From Hormiphora californensis (Eukaryota; Ctenophora; Tentaculata; Cydippida; Pleurobrachiidae): a stretch of DNA of 64,000 nucleotides. Positions 1 through 12,800 of this stretch are shown piece by piece; position 1 is the stretch's first letter; every line of letters starts with the position of its first letter. The stretch is taken from assembly GCA_020137815.1 (NCBI GenBank), contig CM035355.1:7066597-7130596 (forward strand), given 5' to 3'. The notes under the pieces were generated by a model. That model was not told the DNA's origin. It did not search any database and worked only from the letters and a program-made list of their open reading frames with translations. A program made the position numbers and the translations under genes.

Positions 1-2877
1 CGCTAAGTCCATCTGAGCCGCTACTGTCACTTGTAGTACTGTACTGTCCACTGTTTCTGCAGAGGAGAAAAATACGAATTACGGATTTAAAAGCACCTCA
101 AATTATGTATATATGAGATTTAAAGTTGGAATTATCAAAACCTTTTAGAAAACTAGCAAAAAACACTTAGGCCAGTTAAGTTTATGGCCATAAAATTGAT
201 CATTTTTAGCTTTCTTTGATACCATTTGTCTCAAAGAGCCGTGAAAATGCATTTTCTTGACGTCACAAAGTATTATAGCACTCAACCTTCAAAGATTTAG
301 ATTTCATGCTTTCATCTGGCACAGCAGATACGGGGGGGGGGCAGAATGCAGATACGCGACAATAAACCACGGACAATTACTGCTCCGGGTCGATATAATC
401 ATGGCTTAGATAGCAAGATCACGATTAACTAAGATCTTTCTAGTTGAAACACTCACAATGCACTCACTATCTCATACATATCTCATGAACTTCATACTTT
501 ATACTTTTTTTTAATCTCCATCTAATTCTATCAGAATATAATATTTGTACCTGACAACTCGGTGTGTCCTTGTTGGGACTCGACCAGTGGAGACAATATC
601 ATCCGAACTGCTCGTACTCTCGTACGTTACTCTCGCGGCTGCTGTTTGGGTCCCTACCCCACCTGCAACAGGGAAGGGAAGTTTTAACCGAGCTGTAATT
701 GGGGGATTGGTTATATTGTTATGTCGGGTAGCTCCTGCAGAATTTTATTTGACCATATAACCACTGCCTGCACAAATTTATACAGTTCGGCCACTCTTAG
801 AGCTGTGCTCAGAGCCCACAAGCTATTTAACTAATAAAAAGCAATTTCTTATCTTCCTTCACTATCCCTGTACTTTACAAAGCAAATGATTTGAATTTGA
901 GAATATATAATGCAAAAAGGGGCCCCCTCAGCAAGTGTAGTAATAACTTGTACAAAATCATTCACGTGACTGTTAACTAGTAAATAATAAGTCTCTTAAC
1001 TCCCACTTACAAATTGGTGCACTTATTTGGAAGCCCAATACGATGTGTTACTAAATTCAGACACAACTACTAAAAAAAGAAAATAGCACCTTACTAAATC
1101 ACATACACAGCGTAATGTTCTAATTATAGTCGAGACTATTCAGTAACAAGGTAAGTACCTGATTTTGTATAGTCAAGACTATTCAGTATCAAGGTAAGTA
1201 CCGGCCTGATTTTGTATAGTCGAGAATATTCAGTAGCAAGGCAGAAGTAAGTATGTACCTGATTTTGTAGCTACAGTGACAGGAGTTTTTGGAGCAGACA
1301 GGGGCAATCGGAGGATGATTCTATCAGGTGAAACATGGGTTATATCGGCTGTTCGGTCAACACCACCGACTGTTAGACAGGAAATGTCGCTAGGACAACG
1401 GCCAAGGTTGCGTCCCTGGATCACCACCAGAGCTGTCTTCTCTCTCTGAAGTAGGAGGAGGATTTAGGGATTATTTCTATCCCTCTCTCTCTGGGAAGGG
1501 CTTGGTATTTACGAAGCATGTACATAGTGTCAACTGTCAAATCATCGGGTAGCCGGAATATAATAATTATTTTTCATAATTTCCCACGTTTTTAATTAGC
1601 TGATCGAGGAAGTGAAATTGTACCTGTCGGCTGTCTCTGCCGTAAATTTTTTGACAACTCGATGTTTTTTATCGTCAAGAATTTGTTCGGTTAAAGTTAC
1701 AAACTCTACTCACTATCCCTTCTTTGCATAAAAGGTGTAAAGTTTCATGAGGCATATAAAATCAGGGTACCTACCGATTGTGGCCGATGGGAGGAAAAGA
1801 CTGGTTCAGAGGGTCGTGTGAAATCACTTGAATATCTGGTAGATGCTCCCTCTACTGGGTAACTACCATTAAACCTGCAGAAAGATATTGTTGTTTTTCA
1901 TTGGAATTACTACAATCTCTAAATTTTAAACAGACATCTTACTAAAAATAACCCGATAAAAGTTTGGTGACGCATTCACTGACAGATACGCGAAGCGTGG
2001 CAAACGAAGCATAAGGGGTGATGGCATCACCAAGATAACAATTGGTATATAATAACACTATATTTAATAGAATCTAACTCACCGTGGTAATGATGAGAGT
2101 GTATGCCGTTTTCCGAAGTCTCCTGCCTGGTTTCCAGCTGCCAAGTTGGGATCTGAACCAAACTTGTGGAATACACTTGCACGGAGTCGTTTCGTAGTAG
2201 CCAGCAGTCTCTTTTTACTCTGAAAAGGTTTTCAAAAATATAAAGTTGTTAAATTACATCATCAAACGTATACTATCATTCTAAAAGTATGCATACGTTT
2301 ATCTGATACTCAGTCAGGGCATATCTTCACATGCACAGGTAGGTACTTACAAAGGCAGACTTATCGGTGAGGGAGAGAAGGAAAGAAAAAGAGCAGTCCA
2401 CAGATTGGGGAGATAGGAGATCAACAACTCGAGTTAGCAGTGTCTCTGTATCACAGTCCTTCACCAATAACTGTACAATAGTTGGGGTTTAGAAAGGTTC
2501 CGCTTTAGTAACACACGAATTAAAGAATACTCCAGACAGTCTAGTGAATTGTGGATTCACCCTGCAGGAACCCACTAAAAGACTGGTAAATCATTAACTA
2601 ATCAGTTATTAATCGAACTCATATGTACCTGTACAGAACCGAGTATCTGGTCACCATCCCTAAGAAGGAACAAGAGCTTGTCTCGTCGTGAGACCCCACT
2701 GAACTCTACCTCACTATTCCAGATGGGGTTGGTGCTAACGACGCTGTGAGTGTTTTCCGTCCGATTGGCAACACCACAAATTACATTGGCGGCCGGGGTT
2801 ATTCCGGATACAGTTCCCGGAACGTTACGTGCTGAGACAATCTTTATTGACAGACAGTAGTGACTGTCTTTGAACAT
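1..2877 (-). CDS. C2 and IPT/TIG domain protein, C-terminus outside the window
   Basis: Seven exons fit GT-AG rules with matching phases: 2629-2877 (start codon), 2351-2470, 2083-2219, 1775-1874, 1259-1445, 551-662 and 1-56, which runs off the edge. Residues about 5-85 look like a C2 domain (SIKIVSARNVPG, then NPIWNSEVEF and KLLFLLRDGDQILGSVQ). A basic, Ser-rich linker follows (SKKRLLATTKRLRASVFHKF). Residues about 205-285 match an IPT/TIG fold (VVIQGRNLG, SDISCLTVGG, ATKSGG). The TIG part recalls the N-terminal TIG of the exocyst subunit Sec5, but a leading C2 is not usual there, so I give no symbol. The C2 suggests membrane association; function is unknown. The gene is divergent from OGFOD3, with about 600 bp between the two starts. 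Confidence 0.72.
1128..1262 (-). repeat. Three tandem copies of a splice-donor segment
   Basis: About 43-60 bp is repeated three times just downstream of the IPT/TIG exon. On the minus strand each copy holds an exon-like end followed by a donor (AAAATCAGGTAC). Only the copy nearest the exon body is in place to be the normal donor. Confidence 0.7.
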
Positions 2878-3483
2878 TGTAGCTAGGAAGTTGTTTGAGT
2901 GTTAGCTGTTGTCTATTTCCCAAACACATTTTTACTCTTTTGTATAAAAAAGCATGCAGATTGCAGGGCGCAGGCTTTGAAGCGAATCATGTAAACTATT
3001 TAAAACGTAGAACTATCTACCAATCAGCACTACAGGCACAAATGTTCAACAGGTCCGTGACTTTCGAGAACAGTCACGACTCACGAAAAGAAAGTCGAAA
3101 AGGAAAAACGGAAAGTCCATTTTTATTCAACTGTTCACCCCTCAACTCGTGCGCGTGCGATATTTTAATTTACGCTGCGCGCGCTACACGCGCTGACTTG
3201 TCCAGCGCGGCGACGTTTTGTTGTGTAAAATTTCGCGCGTTCCATTAATTGCGTCGCGCATTATCACATATGATCAAGATAGATATCTCCATTCTCCAAA
3301 TATTTTGTCACCTGCTTCCTCTTTTTTCTCGTAAACTTTTAAACTTTTTTAACACACTCTTCTAAACCGTCTCGACCGTTTTGTAAGCGGTTACACAATC
3401 CACACCACTGTTATTAGTGTACTGTTGTACTGCTATTCAAGTTTTTTCTAATGAAATAAAATTTGATCATTTGCAGACTCAAA
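2878..3483. promoter_or_regulatory. Shared upstream region of two divergent genes
   Basis: This is the gap between the start codons of the C2/TIG gene (-) and OGFOD3 (+). It contains a CpG-rich patch at about 3148-3260 (CGCGCGCTACACGCGC) in otherwise AT-rich sequence, as expected for a bidirectional promoter. An AG at 3476-3477 just before the OGFOD3 start could end a 5'UTR intron. No TATA box stands out. Confidence 0.45.
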
Positions 3484-5344
3484 ATGGCCAAAAAGAGTGT
3501 TACAAAATCACCCAAAGAGGCTCCTCCAAGGTACAGACTGCATTAAAAGTGCTGATATATACAGTTATGAATATGTTTCATATCTTAAAAAGATCCACAT
3601 GTGTCGTATTTTCAGCTTAGATCGAAAGTTGGAGCCGGTTATCAACAGTCCTATGCGGATATTTGCCACGTTTTTGATAGCCGGTATTGCCATTTACTAC
3701 CGGTTACAGCCCATGTGGAAAGCTGCAGAAAACACAGATGTTATTGCTATGTGGAACAGCACTGTTGGGACGTCGGGTGTGGTGCAGGAATTAAAATGTG
3801 CCCAAAAAACTTCTGAGTTTGATGGTAAGAAACATCTTCTAAATACATAGTACCCGGATCTAATTGACATATTTTGTTGTCCATAGCTAACTACAGGTAA
3901 GAAATTATCAAAACAATAAAATTCAACTCCAGTTCGTAGGGTGTGATCCAGTGAGATGTGGACGTTATGTGTTGGATAGATTAGTGAGCAAGGAGGAAGC
4001 GACGCAGCTGATAGAGATGGCAGAAAAAGGAATGAAGTTTGGTGGAAGTTCTGGTGGGGTAAGTGTGGAATAAACTCAGTGATTTGTGACGTGATTATAT
4101 GTAATCAACCATCTCTTTATTCAGGCGACTATTTTGGATTTGGATTCTGGAGCCGTTTCAGTTGGAAACAAATTCGCTGACATTCGACTGTGAGTATTCG
4201 ATCTGTAAATATCTTGATTCTTGAAATTTGAAATAAGACGATGAACTTATTCAAATTATACTCTTCAGTATTCACATTGTCATCATTTAGGTTGGTCAAA
4301 AACGAAGGAATGGAGCAACTATTTTCTTACGACGAAGTAAAACTTTTCAAAAGTATAAAGAATCGGATTCAGGTGAGTTGAATGATAAAAGAGTACAAAG
4401 AACATGGTTTAATTCTTGGAAATCATATTTGAATACACACAATTGAGAATGTTGCACTTTATGTGTAGAATCCCAATTCTCTTTTGTAAGACCATCTTTA
4501 TGATGTTTTCCCTAGACCCTAGCAAACCGATATGATATAAATGATATATTCGATTAGCTAACACTTGAAATATCCCCTGATAGGTTGAGATAGAACAAAA
4601 GTGGAAGCTCACTCCGGGCAAGTTGAGGTTAACAAAACCTGTATTCTTCTCCCGTTTAACAGAGAAACGTGCCACCACCATGAACGATGAATACTGGCAT
4701 GTTCATTCTGATACGGTAATTACAAAGGGTCACTATTTACATTCCCAGATAAGAAATCTAACCAAGCCAAACAGTTTGGTTAGGTTTAGATGACTCAAGC
4801 CAAAAGGCAAAGCAAACAAAATGTAAACTGTAAAATGAAACTTGTATGCATACACCAATTTAGACAATATGGAAACGTTTAGTTAGGGCACTTTGTTTTG
4901 CACACATTTGTGACCCCTCCCCCCTCTAACAGGAACAGTATGATAGATTCCATTACACATCTTTAGTCTACCTGAACACCTACACAGCTGATTTTGAGGG
5001 CGGCAGGTTTATATTTGATAGTCCCAGTCTCAATCACACCGTACATCCCCGGGCAGGTATACTGAGAATTCTGTAGTCCCTTATGGTCATACTGCATTCT
5101 TTTAAATCGAGTCTTTGTCACATTGAAAATCTTATGAAATCTAATCTTTAGAAATGATAGTTCCTTCCTACAATCTGATGGGCCCATCTGATTACCCCCC
5201 CCCCCCTCAGGTCGTGTGAGTGTGTTCACATCCGGAACTGAGAACCCCCATCATGTTGAGCGTGTAACGAAGGGAACCCGTTATGCCATCACCATCCCTT
5301 TTACATGTGACCCAGAGTTTGCTATTCCTGACCCTGTGATATGA
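3484..5344 (+). CDS. OGFOD3: 2-oxoglutarate/Fe(II) oxygenase domain protein 3
   Basis: Eight exons keep phase: 3484-3530, 3616-3824, 3940-4058, 4125-4189, 4291-4372, 4584-4715, 4933-5056, 5211-5344, giving about 303 residues (human OGFOD3 is about 320). One N-terminal membrane segment (RIFATFLIAGIAIYY) makes it a type II membrane protein with a lumenal catalytic domain. The iron site is visible as HxD in EYWHVHSDT, with the distal histidine in NPHHVERV and the 2-oxoglutarate-binding arginine in GTRYAITIPF. FHYTSLVYLN and FEGGRFIF are family landmarks. It should be a prolyl-4-hydroxylase-like dioxygenase; the substrate is not known. All catalytic residues are present. The final acceptor follows a run of 14 C (5195-5208). 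Confidence 0.9.
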
Positions 5345-5560
5345 TATATCCAGGATAGTTAATTGTGATCCTGTGATATTATCTGGCAATGATCTCAGTT
5401 CCTACTTCCTTTATTAAAAGAACTAGCAGGTACCCTGGTGGTATTTGTCTCCCTAATTTTAGTGAGGTCATTTTCCCTTGAGTGAGATCATCACCTGACG
5501 TGTTTGAAACACGGTGTGTTCCCTCAATTATTTAATTTTAACATAAGATTTAACCGATTT
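5345..5560. other. OGFOD3 3' flank
   Basis: AT-rich sequence after the OGFOD3 stop. I see no coding signal. It ends at the 61-bp motif that is repeated inverted at 16593-16654. Confidence 0.5.
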
Positions 5561-5621
5561 AATCGATTTAAATGCCAATAATAGTTAATTACTCATTATA
5601 ATCCGGGATATCTTTACGATG
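5561..5621 (+). repeat. 61-bp inverted repeat, left copy
   Basis: Nearly identical to the reverse complement of 16593-16654 (one extra A there). The two copies exactly bound the segment 5622-16592. On the minus strand the right copy lies about 390 bp upstream of PSME4 exon 1. The left copy lies after OGFOD3, where that upstream sequence would sit if OGFOD3 and PSME4 were neighbours in the same direction. Confidence 0.85.
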
Positions 5622-5987
5622 CCGAATGATGGTGTGTCCAACCGGCTTTGATTTGAAAATATTAACATATTCATACACATCATTATGTGATGAATGTAGG
5701 AAGTTTCTTCATTACTCGCGCTTACATTTTCTATTGATTGTTCGATTTGTAAAAAAACCTGACTTGATCTTTCTTCTGTTTGCACTACTTTTATTGAAAT
5801 TTTTGAAGGATGCAAGTCACCATCCTTGATACCTTCCAAAAAAAGAGAAAAAAAATCATATTACTTCCCAGGGTCGATAAATCATTTTTTCAGACACCGC
5901 GCCTAGCCATGACACCGATGTAACATAACCTGAGGGGGTCTTTATGTAGACCCCGGTGGCTGAACATGATCCCTTTCCCCGTTTGAT

Positions 5988-6719
5988 ATGTCCTTTATTC
6001 GTGGGTGGTTTGTTGTGCTGTGCACTTTGGTGCTGGTAAGCGTTGCGGAGGATGAATGAATTCCTCGCTGAGTGCGTGTCGTGTATCGAGGGAAACTATC
6101 CCTCGGATGATAAAGGTATGGATGAATGAATATGACCATATTGGTGAAAATGTTATGCAAAAAGAAAAGAGATAAATTAAGGCCCTATTCTTAAAAAAGT
6201 TCACCTTTAATTCAGTAACCTATCTCTGGAATACTCGACCTTCCAACAATGTCTTGATGTCTTGAATAAACCCCCAGGATTGTGCAGGAAACTTAGCAAG
6301 CAACGCGTAAGTTTATTATTTTTATGAAGGAGCACGGTAACTGTTTTATGAAGGAGCACAGTAAATGTGTTTTATGAAGGAGCGCTCTTTTCTTTCAGTG
6401 GTCTCAGGTGGCAGGTCATGTCCGACAACTACAACTTCACCCAGCGATCGTGTGGTGCTTCCAATCAGAAAACCTGTGCTCCGACTACACCAGGTACATT
6501 CACTACACACAAACTACCAACAATTCACCCAAACCTCCCCAAAAAAATCATCTGATTGACTAACAGTTTTGTTTCCCTACTGTAGGAGCGTGGTGTCACC
6601 TAAAGATTCTGAGGACAGTACCGTGCACGTTAAGATTTGCACCGAAGATCTCGTAACTCTGCCTGTCAAGAAGTGTGGCAATTATCATGGTCATGGGAGT
6701 GGTTGCACTATTGTTCTAA
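5988..6719 (+). pseudogene. Broken copy of the Ly6/uPAR-like gene (left arm)
   Basis: Mirror copy of the intact minus-strand gene at 24767-25504. The signal-peptide exon starts the same way but hits a stop after GAGGATGAA because of an inserted base, and later exons have further 1-2 nt differences: AGAAAACC for AGGAAAACC in exon 3, and lost bases in the last exon around 6615-6670. The last exon still ends with the hydrophobic tail. Whether this is real decay or sequence error depends on the status of the whole arm. Confidence 0.8.
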
Positions 6720-6876
6720 CGAGAAGCCGATAAAGAACATTCATAGCGAGACGATATATTTTTTAGATGAACTATATTTATAATGATGATTGGATTTTCA
6801 TAGTACAAAAAATGGTTATTTATTTTGTGCATGTGCACAAAAAACGAAAAGGGGGTAAAAAATTCGACTCACATAC

Positions 6877-9800
6877 CTCATTTGGCTCAAGAGCAGGAGA
6901 TATGATAGGAAGGGCATCATTTCAGGGGTGGTGGAGGTGTTAACAACAGTTGAGATAACGGGTGTTCAGCAGCCAACTTGTTATCGTTTTTACCACCTTT
7001 ACCGCATCTTTCATCATCTTGAGAAGAAGGAGGCATTGTCAACAGGGGTTTGTAAAGACCTTGTTATATCATCAAGTTACAAGTGGATATGATTCAGGAT
7101 TCTAGATTTGAAGTGTAATTTATCATACACACAATACCTACCTACTTAGGGAGATGCTATCCACGACGACCCACTCCGTTTCCAAAGAGCCCAGTATCCA
7201 GGGACTTCATCTGGGCAACACACTCAACTGAACTGCCCCCGTCGGGGCTAATAGTTGGTCTTGTGCCGTGCTCATGGGTAGTCCACAGCGGTACAATCGG
7301 TTTATTATACTGGGTGAGAGAGAGGGAGTGAGAGGGAGAGAGAATTCTATCCTTCTCAAGAAAGGACGTCTCTCTTAGATTTCGAGCAGAGAAACTGACA
7401 CTTACTGTCCCATTTTGTCTCGGATGTTCTTGTAATTATATTCAGCTTGGTGGACACCTCCGCAAGAAGCTGGTGAAGACCTTCCGCTACTTCCACTCAA
7501 ACTGGCAGAATATGGTTTCCAGAGATAGAGGTTTTCTAAAAGGAAGAGGGGGCAGTTTTAGTGGTTTTTAGTAGAGTCTCACAAAAGAGGACCGTAAGAC
7601 TGAGACTAGCTGCACTGTGTAGCGGGCGCGAAGATATATGTATACATTCGGGTATACTTCTAAGTTCTATCTATCTATCTCTCTATCTATCTATCTATCA
7701 ATCTATCCCTCATAATGTGCTATACCCTGGGGGAGTTGCATGTATGATTTCTTTGCAGCTAGCACAGCATTACTCCTGAGTTACTCAGCATTACTCTCCA
7801 AATATAACAGTTTACGGCGGCTTGTAAGATCCTATCATACCGCTCCCAGAGAAGAGACCAAATACAAATTGTGCCAATAAAAAATTGGTTACCGAGAGAG
7901 GGCCTGCTATATCACACTACTCACGATGCATCGTGGAAGATAGTCCGGCCATTCAGAAAGGAGCTCTTGGCAGCCTTGATGAGCCTACTAAACCTCCGGG
8001 ATCCCGGTCCTCCACTATCCAGCTAATGCAGGCTAACCACATGTGAAGTGTTTCCACTCGATCCCACGTCCATTGCTTTCTGAAATTTGGAGGGTTAGGG
8101 AGGTACAGAGGAGGAGGAGAAGAGTGGACTGACATTAGTTAGGTAAGTAAGAGAGTTGTAGAGTCCAGGGGTTTGAACATATCGGCTCGATAGACCCTCA
8201 ATTGGGGGTTTCGGGGACTAACCGCAATAAGTGGTATGATGGTATCCCACATTTTCTGTAGATCTGAGAAGGTCCAGTGTTGGAGCCCGCGTGTTATTGA
8301 GGTTTCAGCTCGGCACAAACGATGATGTGACTCCGTCTTCTCCCCAACAAACTCCTCTATCTTTGGTTTGAATAACCTGATGGAAACAAGACCTCGTCAG
8401 AATTTATAAAATACCGTGTATTAACTATTATGATCCCATTATGATTAGTATTCTGAATAATGAGTTCAGAGCAGAATTAAATTATGATTATGATTATGAT
8501 TATGATTGTAACTTTACAAATTTACAAGAATCCTAGTTTGGAAAACCATTCCCACACACTTCGGAACCCGACTAAACGTAGTACGTACTCAAAAAGACTC
8601 CATCCGTAGTTTCTGAAAAGGTCCCTGTACAGTTGCCTCTAATTGGTGCACACCTTCTCTGAGCCATTGTTTATCTTCTAGCGAGTACAACTTGATGTTA
8701 GCGGTCTACAAAACTAGGGTCTTTGAAACTGTGGGGGGATTGAGAGTTTTAGGACAACATTCCTACAAATTATAGGTCTTTGAACTGTGGGGGAGATTGA
8801 AAGGATGGGAGTTTTTGCAAGGGATCGCCAATTCATGGGGATTCATGGGATAAGAAACACTTACTAGGACACCAATTATTTTATCGATTGGTGACATCCG
8901 TCCCTCCTCCCAACATGTTCATCAATCTCAATGCACACTTTCATGTTGGTTTGGCCACTGATTATAACCCCAGTGGGGCTTTCTCAACAAAGATGCTTCC
9001 CGGTTATTCTCTTCCGTGTCAGGGAGGGCGTTTTCCCCGTATTGCAGCCACGCATTGGAAGCCTGTCACCCGCTTTGGGTCCGTCACCGTCACTGGGAAA
9101 CGTTGAGGGATCCACAAGGTATCCTGGGAAAGGGGTGGTCAAAACTCCGTATTCAACAATTCTGTTGAAAACTAATATTTTGTAGATCATGTACGAATAT
9201 GTATTCGTGTGTGTACGAAGCCCTGTCCCCCATTATCGCCGACCCTTCTCCCCTCCCCTGTCCCCCATTCTCACTACCCTTCCCCCTCCCCTGTCCCCCA
9301 TTCTCCCATCCCTATCTCCCTCCCCCTTGTCCCCATTTCCCCCCTTCTCCCTCCCCTGTCCCCTCATCTTCACCTACCCTTCTCCTCCCCTCCTCCTTCC
9401 CATTATCACCGACCCTTCTCCGCCTCCCCTGTTCCCCAATTATCACCGACCCTTCTCCCCTGTCCCCTGCCCCCATTATCACCGACCCCTCTCCCTCCCC
9501 TGCCCCCATTATCACCCGACCCCTCCCCTCCCTGCCCCCTTATCACCGCCCTTCTCCCTGCCCTGTCCCCCCTATCACCGTGACCCTTCTCCGCCATGTC
9601 TCACCGACTTACGCCCTCTCCTCCCCTGCATATCACCGACCCTTCTCCCCTGACCACGTTCCCGGACCACATACCTTGTATTCTCGTCGCTGCATGTAGA
9701 CAATCTCTGAACGACCTTCATAGCCAAGGATCAACTCCAATACTATCATGAGGATATACTCCAACATCGTCTCACAAACGCCTCACTCATCTCCATGTCT

Positions 9801-12800
9801 CGTGGAGAGAGTTTTGATGACCATGGCGGTATTCTCCTGGAACCGCCACGTGGTCTTATCATCCCGGAGAATGGAGATAAGCTCATCCAGGCACCTGGAT
9901 AATTGGATGTTAGACGAATAGTTTGATGAAGGAGTAAAATCCAAGAAGGTGATTTTATGAAGGAGCAACATACTTGTAGTAACCGGTTTCCTCATCGCAT
10001 CTTTTTCATCTGGCTATGGTGTTGCCCACGCATGCTCTCACCGAGATTTTCCCAGAATTTAACTGGATCGCCAGCTCCAGTTGAGGGAGTAGCCAGCGGG
10101 AAGAAATTGGTGTGATCGGTAATCCTCGATAAAGTAGTCTACAAATGTTCAATTGCATCCAGAATACTGTCTTTCTCAGAATGCTGGGCTCGGCATATCA
10201 CCGATGACCTAGCGGAGGCAAGTTAGTGAGTCAATTGTTCGAGTTTAGAATACAATAACATTCGACGCGCCCGTTGACCGTTCATCCCATGACATGTGAC
10301 TAATGGGTCCTAAAACGAATCGACCCCAATTCCCCCCAACATACCTGACTGTAGAGGTGAGAGTGAGCGCGATATAACTAACTATCCTCTCTGATTTGAC
10401 AGCGTGTAGATGGCCCCCTTCAACTGCTCATGTGTAACCCCCCATTCCGGCTTCAGTAGTTTATCACTCAGGGATTACAAACCACCGCGAGTGAAGGATG
10501 GCCGGAGACACTTCTTCAAATGATACTGTGCTGTCTTCCTGACCACTGTTGTAACTGCTGACACACATCTTCAGGAGGCTCTTGCGAACTTGGAGTGTAG
10601 TTCCGTGTATTGGGAGTAGATAAGGGAGTATTGCCGGGCCTGCTGTTGGAGATAAAGTCTCTGAATCGTGATAACTCCTCTCAGCTGTTTCCCCTTACCC
10701 TCGCCAATTTATTCTCCAACATCTGTTTGATAGTCTTTGTATCTCGTGTATTCTTTGTTTACTTTCTTGTGTTTGTGACCCCGGAACGAAAGAAGATCGT
10801 GGACACCCACAAATCTCTTCGAAGGATTTGTGTCGTCCGCCAAGTTGGCACACAAATACTCGTACACGCCCTGGACACACTCCGCGGCACGAAGCCGGAA
10901 TTTCGGAGTAACTCGTGATCAACAATTCCGGCCACATTTGTAAGAAATGTTATCGAACTTCACCCTGTCACCCTCCTTCCAGTCAGGCTGGTGTTCGGTG
11001 TAGATGGGGGCAAGAGGAGTGAGATCATTACCCAGCATTGGCATCCAACCTTCCCGCTTTCAGCATCATTCTCAATACACGGAGATCAATTTGGAACTTT
11101 GTCTTCTCAGTCTCATTGTCCCTGACATAACCCAGCTAGGTTGTTAATCGCCCTGACACCGAACCTTTCCAAGATGGCCACGACTGCTCCATACTCCTTC
11201 TCCCCAGGTACACTACCATTGGAGGTTCAGGTTGTGATGAGTCGATACCTCGGCCCCAATGGATGTGAAATCAAAACTCTTGTCGTTGTAGTCCACTTCG
11301 CAAGACCGCTGCTCCAATGGCCTTGGTCTCAGCAACATGCATAACAGAGTTCTAATACCCGTGACCGCAACACTAATCAGCTGAGTGGAGTTCCTGATTG
11401 TAACATCCTCTCAAAGATGCTCATCAGATCCTCTAAATAGGGATGGTAGCATCACCCCGACCCCGGAAGTGCCGCCATCATTGTGACGTTCCAGAGCTCA
11501 CTACCGGTATCACCCTTATCCTCCTCCTCGTTCATAGGTAGTTACTCTCCCTAATTAGGTAGGGTAGGACTTCTTCAAAGTCTTTCCGTGTACATGTAGC
11601 TGAGACAGCTCACAGCATCACCAAATGTTTTCCCAGCAATCTTCACTTCAGTGTGGTCGTGGTTGTAAATCGAAGATCTTATCAAGGATCATATCCACGA
11701 ATGTCATCGGAGCTGTTCTTAACCAGGGCATCAAAGCTCATATAGATACTCCCCTCAGCGGCATTATCTGTCGCCATGTTTGACTGTGATCGGAACTGTG
11801 ATTTGGCCTTGTGGGTCGACTATTTGAGCTTCCGGTGTCCTCCATAGCACTAACTTCGATCAGCAGGAGAAGGCGGTCCAGGTACTCGGCAACCAAATCT
11901 TTAAACTGGCCGGTAGACCTCCAGACCTCTCCGTTTCTTTACTGCGTTTACCGGGCAGTGAGAGAAGGTGAGAGCAGTCAACCACTGGAATCATGGAGAA
12001 AGCAAAGGAGAATCCTAGCAGGGCAATCCAACTCTTTTTGCAGATCATTAGGTGATGGTGGTTAGAGGGATTGTAGAAGGGGAACAATATGCTCTTTAGA
12101 TGGCTCATGGAGACACATGCTTCGTACTGTCACGAGGAATGATGTAATAGCAGTCTCCACCCTCTGGTGCTCAACCACACTCTCGATACTATCAAATGCC
12201 CGCTCTGTGTAGTCAGGAAGGATGATTCCTGGAGAAAGGACCACCAAACATTGGTAGTCTTGCTGGAAATTATTGTTGTTTAGGAACATTGTCAACCGGA
12301 CACAGGGCAGCATGATCCGGACAAATCGGTCGATGTCGTCTTGGGAGAGCCGATGGGATTCTGGGATTTGCTTTAACCAGCTGTCTTGTTCAGTTCGCTC
12401 ACTGGGGGAAGGAAGGGGGTGTGTTAGGATTAACATTATTAGTGATATAGGTTCAGATAGTATTATATCGCATACGTTATTACATACTAAATAGGACAGT
12501 CGACCTACCATTCAACACGTTTGAGAAGTAGGTTACATGCGATTCCGACAAAGTTAACCAGTTTACATGTCCATCTGCCCTTATTGGAGGGGTGCAGGTA
12601 ACTCTCGATCGCTTTGGTCGAATTTCAAGATGATCCAGGATTACGCTCGTAGTGCTACCGCCCTGTGGGAATTTAGTCATGTTAGAGAATCTATAAAACA
12701 TGTTAGAGAAACTATTTAACATCAACGTACCAACATGTGTATCATTAGTTCAATCTTAGTTGATCCATTCTTATCTCTGATCTCCCTAATCTGCCGTCCA

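Noticed and set aside
9189-9699. Proline-rich proteins of 124-166 residues
   Set aside because: They are translations of the intronic minisatellite and its flanks within the PSME4 copy.
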